A stretch of 64,000 nt of DNA from an uncultured Myxococcales bacterium (GCA_937949945.1 CALFEQ010000085.1:124001-188000); one strand, 5' to 3'. Shown: positions 43,935 to 52,369, counted from the stretch's first letter. Notes: a model not told the origin generated them from the letters alone. Translations and numbers: made by a program.

Positions 43935-44096
43935 GCTGGTCCGGTCTCCGGACTTCCGGATCATCCTCCCTCGAGCCCTTCCCAGTGACGTCGTCACCAG
44001 TGGTTCCGCCCGAGATCGTCCCCGGTCACCGTGGCGGGTGCCGTGCCGGTCTCTCACCGGCTTCCCTGGTGGGGCGCCTCTCGTCGAGGACGCCTC
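43935..44096 (-). ncRNA. Cobalamin (AdoCbl) riboswitch aptamer
   Basis: Reading the minus strand, the core GGGAAGCCGGTGAGAGACCG is followed by GGCACGGCACCCGCCACGGT, the conserved P4/L5/P6 region of Cbl riboswitches. Then CACTGGGAAGG follows. At 43938-43954 comes AGTCCGGAGACCGGACC, which matches the B12 box (AGYCMGGAGACCKGCC) apart from one inserted base. A 5' hairpin lies upstream (about 44073-44095). The aptamer ends about 50 bases before the start codon of the propeller lipoprotein gene. Ligand binding is expected to repress the operon. Confidence 0.93.
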
Positions 44097-44154
44097 ACGA
44101 CCAACGCGAGTGACGACGGACACGACACTTCGTCGTGGCGTCGACACGCCCGAC

Positions 44155-44184
44155 TCCATACTCGACGCACACGTCCGACGTCAA
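44155..44184 (-). promoter_or_regulatory. Putative promoter of the cobalamin-riboswitch operon
   Basis: On the minus strand TTGACG (44184-44179) matches five of six -35 bases. An 18-base spacer leads to TATGGA (44160-44155). A start near 44148 would give a leader of about 265 bases that contains the whole aptamer. Confidence 0.5.
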
Positions 44185-44239
44185 TCGAAGGGACCGCGAA
44201 GGTCGCGCGATCGTCGGTTGCGGTCTATGCTGAAGCCCG

Positions 44240-44824
44240 ATGGCGCTCTTGAGACCCTCGGAGCTCGCCCGCCTCTGGGAGCTGCACCCGAAGACGGTGT
44301 ACCTCTGGATCCGAGAGGGCAAGCTCCCCGCGTTCCGCACGCCCGGCGCCCAGTACCGCGTACGCACGGACGACGCGCGCGCGTACTGCGAGAAGAACAA
44401 CCTCCCTCCGCTGCCGCGCGCCCTCACGAGCCCCGGAGGGACCGTGGCCGCGATCGGCAAGCCCGGCGCGTCGATGCGCGCGATCGCGAAGGCGTGCAAG
44501 GCAAGAGGCGCGTCCTTCGTCGCCTTCGGCAACGTGCTCGAGGGCCTGCTCGGCATCGCCGCCGACACGCCCGACGTCCTCGCCATCGACGCACGATGCG
44601 ACGAGGTGAAGCTCGCCGACGTCGTGCGCGCGCTCCGGCGGACGGAGAAGATGCACGGCGTCGCGGTCGTCGTCTACGACGCGGATCCGACGCAGTCGGC
44701 CGCGATCGCGCGCCTCGGCGTCACGTCCGTGGTCACCCGCGGGGAGGACGCAGCCGAGGCGGTGTCGTCGTTGCTCGATGACGGCGGGTCCCGTCCGGCG
44801 AGGGGTCCGACCCGCCGCTCGTGA
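44240..44824 (+). CDS. Excisionase/MerR-type HTH protein with receiver-like domain
   Basis: A 194-residue predicted regulator. Residues 5-53 form an excisionase-family helix-turn-helix (PSELARLWELHPKTVYLWIR and the wing GKLPAFRTPGAQYRVR). Residues about 67-183 look like an alpha/beta flavodoxin-like receiver domain: TVAAIGKPG, DVLAIDARCDEVKLADVV, VAVVVYDAD and VTSVVTRGEDAAEAVSSLL. The acidic pair expected after strand 1 is missing and the invariant Lys after strand 5 is not evident. It is therefore probably a pseudo-receiver. It is transcribed away from the riboswitch operon and converges with coaBC. No B12-binding HxxG motif is present. Confidence 0.72.
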   Translation: MALLRPSELARLWELHPKTVYLWIREGKLPAFRTPGAQYRVRTDDARAYCEKNNLPPLPRALTSPGGTVAAIGKPGASMRAIAKACKARGASFVAFGNVLEGLLGIAADTPDVLAIDARCDEVKLADVVRALRRTEKMHGVAVVVYDADPTQSAAIARLGVTSVVTRGEDAAEAVSSLLDDGGSRPARGPTRRS

Positions 44825-44834
44825 ACGCGAGCGG

Positions 44835-46055
44835 TCAGGTGAAAAGCTGCGCCAGGCGGTCGAGGATGGCGGCCGCGACCGCGTCCTTCGAGCCGGACAC
44901 GAACGGAGAGGCGCCCGTCGCGTCGACGAGCGCGACGCGGTTGTCCTCGCGTCCCAGCGACTCGTGCGCCGCGTTCGCGACGACGAGGTCGACCTTCTTG
45001 GCGACGAGCTTCTTCCGCGCGTAGTCGAGCACGGCCGAGTCGTCGCCGGTCTCCAACGCGAAGGCGATCAGCACCGGGCGCTCGCCCGTCCTCCGAGCTC
45101 CGATCTCCGCGATGAGGTCGGGGTTGCGCGTGAGCTCGATCGAAGGCGGCGCGCTCGCGTCGGAGCTCTTCTTGATCTTCGACGCGCTCGGCGACGCGGG
45201 CCGGAAGTCCGCCACCGCCGCCGCCATCACGAGCGCGTCCGCGCCTTCGAGCCCGGGGCCGAGCACGTCCGCGAGCGCGGCGCGCATCTGCTCGGCGGTC
45301 TCGACGTCGCGCCGATCCACGCCCGGCGGCGTCGAGAGCGCGACGGGCCCCGCGATCAAGACGACGCTCGCCCCACGCGCTGCGGCGGCGCCCGCGATCG
45401 CGAACCCCATCTTCCCGCTCGAGCGGTTGCCGACGAAGCGCACGGGATCGATGGGCTCGTAGGTCGGCCCGGCGGTGACGACGACGCGCTTGCCGGCGAG
45501 GCTGGCGCCTCCCGTCCCCAGCGCTCGTTCGATCGCGGCCGCGATCGCCGCGGGCTCCTCCATGCGCCCCATCCCCCAGTCGCCGGAGGCGACGAGGCCC
45601 TCGACGGGGCCGACGACGATCGTGTTCCCGAGCCGCCGGAGCTCGGCGACGTTCCGCTGCGTCGCGGGATGGCTCCACATCCGCGGGTGCATCGCGGGCG
45701 CGACCACGACCGGGCCCTTCGCGCAGAGCGCGGTCGCGGTGACGAGATCGTCCGCGCGTCCTTGCGCGAGGCGCGCGAGGACGTCGGCCGTCGCAGGGAC
45801 GATCGCGAGGACGTCGGCGCGATCGGCGATGGAGACGTGGAGCTCGCCCGGGTACGTCGGATCCCACATGTCCGTCGCCACGGGCTCGCCGCAGATGCCC
45901 GAGAGCGTCACCGGTCCGACGAACCGCGTCGCCGACGCCGTCATGAGCGGCAGCACGCGGTGGCCGCGCTTGACGAGCAGGCGCGCGACCTCGACCGCCT
46001 TGTAGGCCGCGACGCTCCCGGTCACGGCGAGCGCGACCACGCGTCGCTCCGTCAT
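44835..46055 (-). CDS. coaBC: Bifunctional phosphopantothenoylcysteine decarboxylase / phosphopantothenate-cysteine ligase
   Basis: A 406-residue protein for two consecutive steps of coenzyme A synthesis. The N-terminal CoaC flavoprotein domain has TGSVAAYKA (12-20), the active-site His73 in ELHVSIADRAD, and PAMHPRMW (120-127), where the usual Asn is His. The substrate-recognition clamp reads LVASGDWGMGRMEEP, with Ser157 where E. coli has catalytic Cys158. The C-terminal CoaB ligase domain starts near 185 (GKRVVVTAGPTYEPIDPVRF, NRSSGKMG) and contains AAAVADFRP and KIKK. The gene converges with the HTH gene by 10 bp. Confidence 0.92.
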   Translation of the reverse strand: MTERRVVALAVTGSVAAYKAVEVARLLVKRGHRVLPLMTASATRFVGPVTLSGICGEPVATDMWDPTYPGELHVSIADRADVLAIVPATADVLARLAQGRADDLVTATALCAKGPVVVAPAMHPRMWSHPATQRNVAELRRLGNTIVVGPVEGLVASGDWGMGRMEEPAAIAAAIERALGTGGASLAGKRVVVTAGPTYEPIDPVRFVGNRSSGKMGFAIAGAAAARGASVVLIAGPVALSTPPGVDRRDVETAEQMRAALADVLGPGLEGADALVMAAAVADFRPASPSASKIKKSSDASAPPSIELTRNPDLIAEIGARRTGERPVLIAFALETGDDSAVLDYARKKLVAKKVDLVVANAAHESLGREDNRVALVDATGASPFVSGSKDAVAAAILDRLAQLFT

Positions 46056-46144
46056 CGGCCCTGCTCCGGGAGGCGGGTCTTCACTCCGCTCACATAGCGT
46101 CGTCCGCGGAGGACGAGCAAGCGTCGGATTGGAGCGGGCATGGG

Positions 46145-47740
46145 TCAGTCGATCCGTTTCGCGAAGCCCTCGCGCACGGTCCAGCCCCTCGTCCCGTACC
46201 GACCCGCCACGCGCGTCTCGACCGTCGGCCCGCCGGGCGTGGGAGGATCGCCGGGCTTGGCGCGCGGATCGACGACGTTCGGGCCCTGGGCGATCTGCAG
46301 GTACTCGTCCGCGACGTACTCGGGGTGATCGTCACCGGCGACGTCGCCCTTCGCGTCCTCGCCGCCCGTGCCGACACGCCAGATCTGCGTCGTCGGCGGG
46401 TAGATGTCCGTGTCCTGCTCGCGGACGGCGAACGCGCCGTCGCGGAGGATGCGGTAGCGCTTCACCTTGAAGCCGGGAATCCCGCGCTGCGCGAGCACGC
46501 GCTTGCCCTTCGGGAGCTTCGGATCCGGCGTCTCGCGCTCGACGAACGGGACGACCTGCTCGATCTTGCGCACGAACGTCACGTCGCGCGTCCGCTTCGG
46601 CCCGAGGATCTCCGCGCGGACGATGCCGTTCTCCACCGTCTCGTGCAGCACGACGGGATGGGAGAACGGGTTGCGCAGCCGGAGCGTGATCGTCGGGTAC
46701 ACGACGGTCGCGTCCATCCCCATCTTTATGTAGAAGCTCGGCCTCGTGTGCGGCCTGCGCTCGACGATGTCGAGCCCGGCGAAGAACGCGGCGCCGTGCA
46801 GCGTCCCCGCGATCTGGCACGTGCCGCCGCCGATGCCGTCGACCAGCTCGCCCTGCGCGATCACCGGCGCGACCCGGTAGCCGTACGCCTCCGAACGTGG
46901 CCCCACGACCTCGTTGAAGTCGAAGACCTCGCCGGGCATGAGCACGTACCCGTCGAGCTTCGAAGCGGCGAGCCTCAGGTTGTACGTGCGGTCGGCGTAC
47001 TTCCGTCCCTGCGTGTACCGCGTCTCGAAGTAGCCGAGCACGTCGTCGTACTCGACCCCCGCGATGTCCGCGGACGTACGCGCCGGCTTGATGGTCTCGA
47101 CGACGGCCTCCACCTCCGACTGCCCGCGCACGAGCGCCTCGTCGAGCCGCGCGAGCGTGGCGTACACGTCGACGCGTCGTCCCTCCTCCTCGGGCACGAC
47201 GGCGCGTTGCGAGAGGTCGAGCCGCGCGTCGACGGGCGTCTTGTCGAGGTCGTCCTTGATGGCGAGCAGGGCCGCGAGCGCCACGTCCCCGTCCACGGTG
47301 ACGGGGAGCGGAAGCCGCAGCGGCCGCGCGACCCCCGCGGCGACGTGCTGGGCGTGCGCACGCCGGAGCGCCGATCGCCGGTCGACGAGCTGCGTGACGA
47401 GCTGCTCGAGCCGCCGGTGCTCGACGCGCGCGCCGAGGTCCTGGCGCTTGCGCGTGATCTTCGTCCCGGCCGCGCCGATGGAGATCTCCTTGCTCACGTA
47501 AGCGCGCGCGATCGCCCATGCGGCGTCGAGGGTCGCACGCGGATTGTCCTCGACGATGGCGAGGGGCTTGCCGTCGAGCGTGACCTCGGGGAGCACGACC
47601 GCCTCGGCCGTCGGCATCGGACGCCCCGGCACGGCGACCCAGCCGGCGAACCCACCGACGAGCGCACAGACGACCATCCTCACGAGGTCCCTCCGACCCC
47701 GAGGCCGGAGCATGCGCAGCTTCTCCACCACGTCGGCCAT
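46145..47740 (-). CDS. VanW family membrane-anchored protein
   Basis: A 531-residue protein with one N-terminal transmembrane helix (about 20-38). The middle (about 45-225) is a peptidoglycan-binding-like domain of the YoaR type. The VanW domain covers about 240-400: NLRLAASKLDGYVLMPGEVF, FNEVVGPRSEAYGYRVAPVI, GIGGGTCQIAGTLHGAAFFA and RPHTRPSFYIKMGMDATV. A G5-like stretch follows (RTRDVTFVRKIEQVVPFV). VanW proteins are cell-envelope proteins of unknown activity, named after a vancomycin-resistance cluster. The C-terminal 60 residues are low-complexity and charged. It lies upstream of coaBC on the same strand, 90 bp apart. Confidence 0.9.
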   Translation of the reverse strand: MADVVEKLRMLRPRGRRDLVRMVVCALVGGFAGWVAVPGRPMPTAEAVVLPEVTLDGKPLAIVEDNPRATLDAAWAIARAYVSKEISIGAAGTKITRKRQDLGARVEHRRLEQLVTQLVDRRSALRRAHAQHVAAGVARPLRLPLPVTVDGDVALAALLAIKDDLDKTPVDARLDLSQRAVVPEEEGRRVDVYATLARLDEALVRGQSEVEAVVETIKPARTSADIAGVEYDDVLGYFETRYTQGRKYADRTYNLRLAASKLDGYVLMPGEVFDFNEVVGPRSEAYGYRVAPVIAQGELVDGIGGGTCQIAGTLHGAAFFAGLDIVERRPHTRPSFYIKMGMDATVVYPTITLRLRNPFSHPVVLHETVENGIVRAEILGPKRTRDVTFVRKIEQVVPFVERETPDPKLPKGKRVLAQRGIPGFKVKRYRILRDGAFAVREQDTDIYPPTTQIWRVGTGGEDAKGDVAGDDHPEYVADEYLQIAQGPNVVDPRAKPGDPPTPGGPTVETRVAGRYGTRGWTVREGFAKRID

Positions 47741-47865
47741 CGCGCACGGGATCGTCGAACGCCCAGCCGAACGACGTCAAAGAAGCGGCCTTGCGTGTGT
47801 CGGATCGCCACGACGGATGGGCGGCCCGGCAATCGTTGCGGTGGCGACCGAGGGCGGGGCTCGGC

Positions 47866-48384
47866 TCACGCGCCCGCGCCCGCCGTCTTCGGCGCATACG
47901 CGTGGAGACCTCGCGGGTGCGTCGCGAGGCCCTCCGCCGGGAGCCCCATGAGCTGCCGGAGCTCGCCGACGGTCATGTCGAGGAGCCGCTCGTAGTCGAC
48001 GTCTCGCTCCCAGAGCGTCTTGCCCGGGGCGCGAAATGCCGCGAGCGCGCGGCGGGGCGCGAGGAGCAAGCCGAGGAGCGCGGCGCTCGCGACGATCCCT
48101 CCCACGTAGAGCCCGACCGGCCGCAGGCTCCTCGCCTCGAACATCGAGATCTCGCCTTCGCCGACGTGGTCGGTCCCGTACCCGGTCGCGACGTGATGGA
48201 GATCGTGGAGCATGATCGCCCAGCGATGGCGCCGGGTGTTCGGGACCTGGAGCCGGATCCCGAAGAACGAGCCCTCGGTCCAGCGAGCGTCGTAGGCCTC
48301 CCGAGTGAAGCCGTTCTCCGCGAGGTACGCGTCGAGCGCGCGCCGAACGGACCATGCAGCAGGATACGGACGACCCCGATCCAT
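47866..48384 (-). CDS. COQ4-like (ubiquinone biosynthesis) family protein
   Basis: A 172-residue protein. The motif HDLHHVATGYGTDHVGEGE matches the Coq4 metal-binding signature HDxxH-x(11)-E. A hydrophobic segment follows (LYVGGIVASAALLGLLLAP), which could dip into the membrane. Coq4 takes part in quinone biosynthesis, including C1 decarboxylation and hydroxylation in eukaryotes. The N-terminal half (RPYPAAWSVRRALDAYLAENG) is not diagnostic. The ATG at 48384 is preferred over upstream GTG/TTG codons. It lies 84 bp after the Ser/Thr kinase gene on the same strand. No other ubiquinone or menaquinone gene is adjacent. Confidence 0.72.
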   Translation of the reverse strand: MDRGRPYPAAWSVRRALDAYLAENGFTREAYDARWTEGSFFGIRLQVPNTRRHRWAIMLHDLHHVATGYGTDHVGEGEISMFEARSLRPVGLYVGGIVASAALLGLLLAPRRALAAFRAPGKTLWERDVDYERLLDMTVGELRQLMGLPAEGLATHPRGLHAYAPKTAGAGA

Positions 48385-48468
48385 CACCCCGATCGTTAGG
48401 GTCGCCGCGCGGGAAGCCAAGCCTCGCGACGCTCCACGCGACGATCGCGGCTCGCGCCCGATCGGGCG

Positions 48469-49344
48469 TCACACCGTTCGAGCTTCGCTCGCCGTGTCGA
48501 TGCACGCGAGGAGCGCGTTCCAGAGGGCGGTGGCGCGCTGGAAGCGCTGATCGCGATCGACGGCGAGCGCGAGGGCGACCCAGTCGTCGATGACCGGCGG
48601 CAGATCCGGGCGGACGGCGTGGAGGCTCGGCCGGGGCGCGGTGCGGACCTTCTTCATGAGCTCGAGCGGACGGCCCGCGAACGGGACCTCGCCGGCGAGC
48701 ACGCGGTAGAGAACCACCGCGAGCGAGTAGACGTCGGCCCGATGATCGATGTCGGAGACGCCGGCCCATACCTCGGGCGCCAGATAGCTCGGCGAGCCTG
48801 CCACCACCCCGGGCGCGGTCATGGGTCGGGCGTGCAAGAAGCGCGTGAAGCCGAAGTCGAGCAGGCGCACTCCCCCGCCCCACGCCGCGTGAATGACGAA
48901 GATGTTCTCGGGCTTGATGTCGCGATGCAGAATCCCACGCTCGCGCGCGGCCTCGAGCGTCTTCACGATCGGCTCGAAGATGCGCTTGATCTCGCTCACG
49001 GGCATGCGGCCGCCCTCGGCCTCGATCTCGGCGAGGTGCTCGGCGAGATCACGCCCGCGGAGCAGCTCGGTCACGAGGCACATCGCGCCGTCGTCGGTGC
49101 GCGTCTGGTGGAGGACGCGGAGGGCGGCCGTCCCGCCGAGCGCGAGCAGCGCGCGCGCCTCGCGGAACATGCGGTCGACCGCGTCCGGGTCGCCCCGCTT
49201 GACCACCTTGATGGCGACCTCGTCCCCGTCGACGCGGTCCTTCGCGCGATAGATGACGCTCTGGCCGCCACGGCCGAGGATCCCGCGGAGCTCGTACCGC
49301 CCGCCGACGACCTCCCCGAGGCGCTCTTCTCCTTCTTCCGACAT
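48469..49344 (-). CDS. Hanks-type Ser/Thr protein kinase
   Basis: A 291-residue kinase without membrane segment, so it is probably cytoplasmic. The glycine loop is GRGGQS (24-29), the ATP-anchoring Lys is K46 in AIK, and the catalytic loop is HRDIKPEN (140-147) with Asp142. DFG is at 163-165 and PSYLAPEVW is the activation-segment end. All key residues are present, so it should be active. The C-lobe includes DVYSLAVVLYRVLAGEVPF. There is no sensor or PASTA domain; the protein ends with the kinase fold. The gene is divergent from ychF. Confidence 0.93.
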   Translation of the reverse strand: MSEEGEERLGEVVGGRYELRGILGRGGQSVIYRAKDRVDGDEVAIKVVKRGDPDAVDRMFREARALLALGGTAALRVLHQTRTDDGAMCLVTELLRGRDLAEHLAEIEAEGGRMPVSEIKRIFEPIVKTLEAARERGILHRDIKPENIFVIHAAWGGGVRLLDFGFTRFLHARPMTAPGVVAGSPSYLAPEVWAGVSDIDHRADVYSLAVVLYRVLAGEVPFAGRPLELMKKVRTAPRPSLHAVRPDLPPVIDDWVALALAVDRDQRFQRATALWNALLACIDTASEARTV

Positions 49345-49449
49345 CGCTGCCTACCGTGAACGGCCGTGGCCGCGTTCGGGGCCGCCATACCACGACCTCC
49401 GGTCCCGTTTGCATGCGTTCGCCCAAGCGTGCTACCTGCGGCGCTTCCA

Positions 49450-50568
49450 ATGGCTCTCTCGATCGGTATCGTCGGTCTCCCCAACGTCGGAAAGTCGACG
49501 CTCTTCAACGCGCTCTCGTCGGCGAAGGCCGAGGCGGCGAACTATCCCTTCTGTACGATCGAGCCCAACGTCGGGGTCGTGGCCGTCCCGGACGAGCGGC
49601 TCCAGAAGATCGACTCCGTCATCCACGCGGAGAGGGTCGTCCCGACGACCATCAACTTCGTGGACATCGCCGGCCTCGTCCGTGGCGCGTCGAAGGGTGA
49701 AGGGCTCGGCAACCAGTTCCTCTCGCACATCCGCGAGGCGGACGCGATCGTGCAGGTCGGCCGCTGCTTCGAGGACCCGAACGTCGTCCACGTCGACAAC
49801 CGGGTCGACCCCGTGGCGGACATCGCCACGGTCACGCTCGAGCTCTGCCTGAAGGACCTCGAGACCGTGAACAAGCGCCTCGACCGCGCCCGCAAGGCGG
49901 CCAAGGGCAACGACCCGAAGGAGAAGCTCGCGGTCACGATCTGCGAGGAGATCGCCGCGCACCTCGATCAGGGCAAGCCCGCGCGCACGCTCGTCTCCAA
50001 GGCGTCGTGGGCCGACAACACCGATGCGCAGGCCATCGTCCGCGAGATGTTCCTGCTCACGGCGAAGCCGGCCTTCTACATCGCCAACATCGACGAGGGC
50101 AGCATCGGCAACACGGCCGCGAACAAGCACTTCGCCGCGCTCGAGGAGCTCGCGAAGTCGGAGGGCACCTTCTGCGTCCCCGTCTGCGCCGCCCTCGAGG
50201 CCCAGATCGCCGAGCTCGACCCGAAGGATCGCCCCGAGTTCCTCGAGAGCGCCGGACTGAAGGAGCCCGGCCTCCACGCGGTCATCCGCGCCGGCTACAA
50301 GCTCCTCGGCCTACTGACGTTCTTCACCGCCGGCAAAATGGAGGTCCGCGCCTGGACGACGAAGATCGGCGCCCGCGCCCCGCAGGCGGCCGGCGTCATC
50401 CATAGCGACTTCGAGAAGGGCTTCATCAAGGCCGAGGTGATCTGGTGGGAGGACCTCGTCGCCCTCGGCAGCGAAGCGAAGTGCCGCGAAGCCGGCAAGC
50501 TCTCGATCGAGGGGAAGGACTACGTGATGCGCGACGGGGATGTCGTGCATTTCCGTTTCAACGTGTGA
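49450..50568 (+). CDS. ychF: Redox-regulated GTPase/ATPase YchF
   Basis: A 372-residue Obg-family protein. The P-loop GLPNVGKST (9-17), FVDIAGLVRGASKGEGLGNQF (G3), the coiled-coil insert (RKAAKGNDPKEKLA) and the C-terminal TGS domain (FFTAGKMEVRAWT, HSDFEKGFIKAEV, YVMRDGDVVHFRFN) are all visible. The NVGKST pattern with specificity segment YIANIDEGS fits the ATP-preferring YchF/OLA1 group. The start was set at 49450 by homology; the open frame extends upstream without a plausible protein. It is followed by heptamer cluster E. Confidence 0.96.
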   Translation: MALSIGIVGLPNVGKSTLFNALSSAKAEAANYPFCTIEPNVGVVAVPDERLQKIDSVIHAERVVPTTINFVDIAGLVRGASKGEGLGNQFLSHIREADAIVQVGRCFEDPNVVHVDNRVDPVADIATVTLELCLKDLETVNKRLDRARKAAKGNDPKEKLAVTICEEIAAHLDQGKPARTLVSKASWADNTDAQAIVREMFLLTAKPAFYIANIDEGSIGNTAANKHFAALEELAKSEGTFCVPVCAALEAQIAELDPKDRPEFLESAGLKEPGLHAVIRAGYKLLGLLTFFTAGKMEVRAWTTKIGARAPQAAGVIHSDFEKGFIKAEVIWWEDLVALGSEAKCREAGKLSIEGKDYVMRDGDVVHFRFNV

Positions 50569-50571
50569 TCG

Positions 50572-50592
50572 GGCTCCAGGCTCCAGGCTCCA
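50572..50592 (-). repeat. Heptamer repeat cluster E1 (inverse orientation, x3)
   Basis: GGCTCCA three times head to tail, starting 4 bases after the ychF stop. Its inverse partner E2 has the same number of units. Confidence 0.9.
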
Positions 50593-50658
50593 GGGAAGCA
50601 CGCCCTCGAACGCGCACACGACACCGGTCGCGAACGCCGCGCTCGACATGCCCCGGGG

Positions 50659-50734
50659 ACGAGCGATCGACGCTCGTCGCCGGCGGAGCACTCGTGGGTC
50701 GATGATCGAGCGGAGAGCTACGCGATCATCGACC
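50659..50734. other. Two hairpins between heptamer clusters E1 and E2
   Basis: ACGAGCG/CGCTCGT (50659-50665 and 50671-50677) form a 7-bp stem. GGTCGATGATCG/CGATCATCGACC (50697-50708 and 50723-50734) form a perfect 12-bp stem with a 14-base loop. They lie between the convergent ends of ychF and the TM2 gene and may act as bidirectional terminators, though no poly-T run follows. Confidence 0.6.
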
Positions 50735-50789
50735 GCCCACGTTTGCGAGGCGCCCTCGGGCTCGCAGTGCCCCGGCCCCAGCTCCCATC

Positions 50790-50810
50790 TGGAGCCTGGA
50801 GCCTGGAGCC
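50790..50810 (+). repeat. Heptamer repeat cluster E2 (x3)
   Basis: TGGAGCC three times head to tail, 10 bases before the TM2 gene end. It is the exact inverse of cluster E1. Confidence 0.9.
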
Positions 50811-50820
50811 TCTTGCTCCG

Positions 50821-51927
50821 TCAGTTGCGGGCGAGCGGCCGCCCCTGAGCGTCGGTGTACTTACCGAGCAGAATCAAAATGATGTCCACCCACGTCCAGA
50901 TGCCGAAGCCGCCGCACGTGAGGAGCTGGATGACGCCGAAGAGCGTGTGGCCCGTGTAGAAGCGGTGGACGCCGAGGTAGCCCGCGAAGAACGCGAGCAG
51001 GAGGGTGACCAGCCACGACTTCTGCGGAGCGCCGTCGGCCGTCATCGGGCCGGCGCCCATGCCCGGGGCCATCGGGCCGCCCGCGTAGGGCTGCATCGCA
51101 GCGCCCATCGCCTGGCCCATCTGGTTGAAGCCCTGCGCGACCTGGCTGCCGAAGTCTTGCGGAGCGCCCACTCCGGGGCCGCCCGGAGGAGGTCCGCCTG
51201 CGGGAGGCGGCGCGCCGTACGGCGACTGCGGCGGAGCGCCGAAGCCGCCCTGGGCTCCCATGTTGCCGTCCGCGGGAGGAGGTGCCCCGAAGCCCTCGCC
51301 CGCCGGCGGCGGCGGCGCGCCGTAGGCGCCCCCTCCACCAGGAGGCGGGGCTCCGAAACCGGCGGGCGCTCCGCCGCCGAAGCCTGCGTTCGGATCGGGC
51401 GCCGCGGGCGGAGCCCCGGGCATCGCGCCCGGATCGGCGGCGACCGTCGCGCCGAGCGGGTTCGCGTTCTGCGGAGAGCCGAGCTGGTGGCTCGCGCCCG
51501 CCGCGGCGTCCGCGGGAGCGCCGAAGCCCGGCTGCGGAGGCGGCGCCTCGAACGCGACCGTACCCTGCGGGCCTCCACCCGGCGCGCCCGGAGTCGGCGC
51601 GGGCTGCGCCGCCGAGGCCGGAGGCGGCGCGGGCGCGGCGCCGGCCGCAGGCGCGGCGACGCCGACGATGGTCCCCTTCAGACGGCTCGGCATCTGCGGA
51701 GCCGCACCGGCGCTCGGAGCACCGGCGCCGACGCCGCCGGACGCGGGGCCGCTCGCGGGCGGTGCGCCGGCCGCAGGCGGCGGGGCCCCCGGCACGGGCA
51801 AGGGCCCTTGGTTCATCATCAGCATCGTCCCCTTGAACTTCGGCGCGGCGCTCTTCAGAGCGAATCCGCACTTCGTGCAGGCCTGAGCGCCTTCCTGATT
51901 TTGAGTCCCACAGTTCGGACAGAACAC
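50821..51927 (-). CDS. Zinc-ribbon / low-complexity / TM2-domain protein
   Basis: A 368-residue protein. It starts with a zinc ribbon (CPNCGTQNQEGAQACTKCG, four Cys). A very long Pro/Gly/Ala-rich stretch (about 30-290) with repeated FGAPPP-like motifs follows. The C-terminus is a TM2 domain: two helices around WLVTLLLAFFAGYLGVHRFY and FGVIQLLTCGGFGIWTWVD, then KYTDAQGRPL. GTG at 51927 is chosen because GGAGG lies 6 bases upstream and the zinc ribbon begins with the next codon. A longer in-frame start adds non-conserved residues. TM2 domains in bacteria are poorly understood; the ribbon-linker-TM2 layout recurs in Myxococcota. Confidence 0.85.
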   Translation of the reverse strand: MFCPNCGTQNQEGAQACTKCGFALKSAAPKFKGTMLMMNQGPLPVPGAPPPAAGAPPASGPASGGVGAGAPSAGAAPQMPSRLKGTIVGVAAPAAGAAPAPPPASAAQPAPTPGAPGGGPQGTVAFEAPPPQPGFGAPADAAAGASHQLGSPQNANPLGATVAADPGAMPGAPPAAPDPNAGFGGGAPAGFGAPPPGGGGAYGAPPPPAGEGFGAPPPADGNMGAQGGFGAPPQSPYGAPPPAGGPPPGGPGVGAPQDFGSQVAQGFNQMGQAMGAAMQPYAGGPMAPGMGAGPMTADGAPQKSWLVTLLLAFFAGYLGVHRFYTGHTLFGVIQLLTCGGFGIWTWVDIILILLGKYTDAQGRPLARN

Positions 51928-52001
51928 AGAAGACCTCCGAAGAAGGGAGACGATGGCAGCCGCCTCTCGACGACGACCGCAGCGGAACGAGAGACCGCGG
52001 C

Positions 52002-52030
52002 AGCATAGCGGCACGCCATTCCGGAGTTAA
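52002..52030 (-). promoter_or_regulatory. Putative promoter of the TM2 gene
   Basis: On the minus strand TTAACT (52030-52025), a 17-base spacer and TATGCT (52007-52002) form a weak sigma-70-like pair about 75 bases upstream of the GTG start. Each box matches four of six bases. Confidence 0.4.
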
Positions 52031-52369
52031 GGGATATGATCGGGTGACAACGCGCCCGACCTCGGAGCGGGAGCAGGCACGAGCGACCGCGAGCGGAGCG
52101 AAGACGAGCTTTCGAGCGACGGGTCGGAAGCCGTACGGGTTCGCGAGAGCAGAGCGCGACGGTTGCAGACGCGTGCAGCCGTTCGCCCGGGCGCACGCTC
52201 GACCGAACGGGCGAGCCTCGTCGGCGGCCCTCTGCGAACCTGAGGTTGATCCGCAACTCTTCGTGCGCAAGGAAGCGTCCGTGCGCGTCCTTTCGAGCTC
52301 CGGCACGTCGCGCGAGAACCCAGCCGCGGACACCGCTTCGCACGTACGCGCGGAGCCCGGAAAGGTCCC

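Noticed and set aside
43935..44824. CarH-like B12-dependent light regulator at 44240
   Set aside because: The HTH type is suggestive next to a B12 riboswitch, but the second domain lacks the cobalamin-binding ExHxxG motif and looks like a receiver fold.
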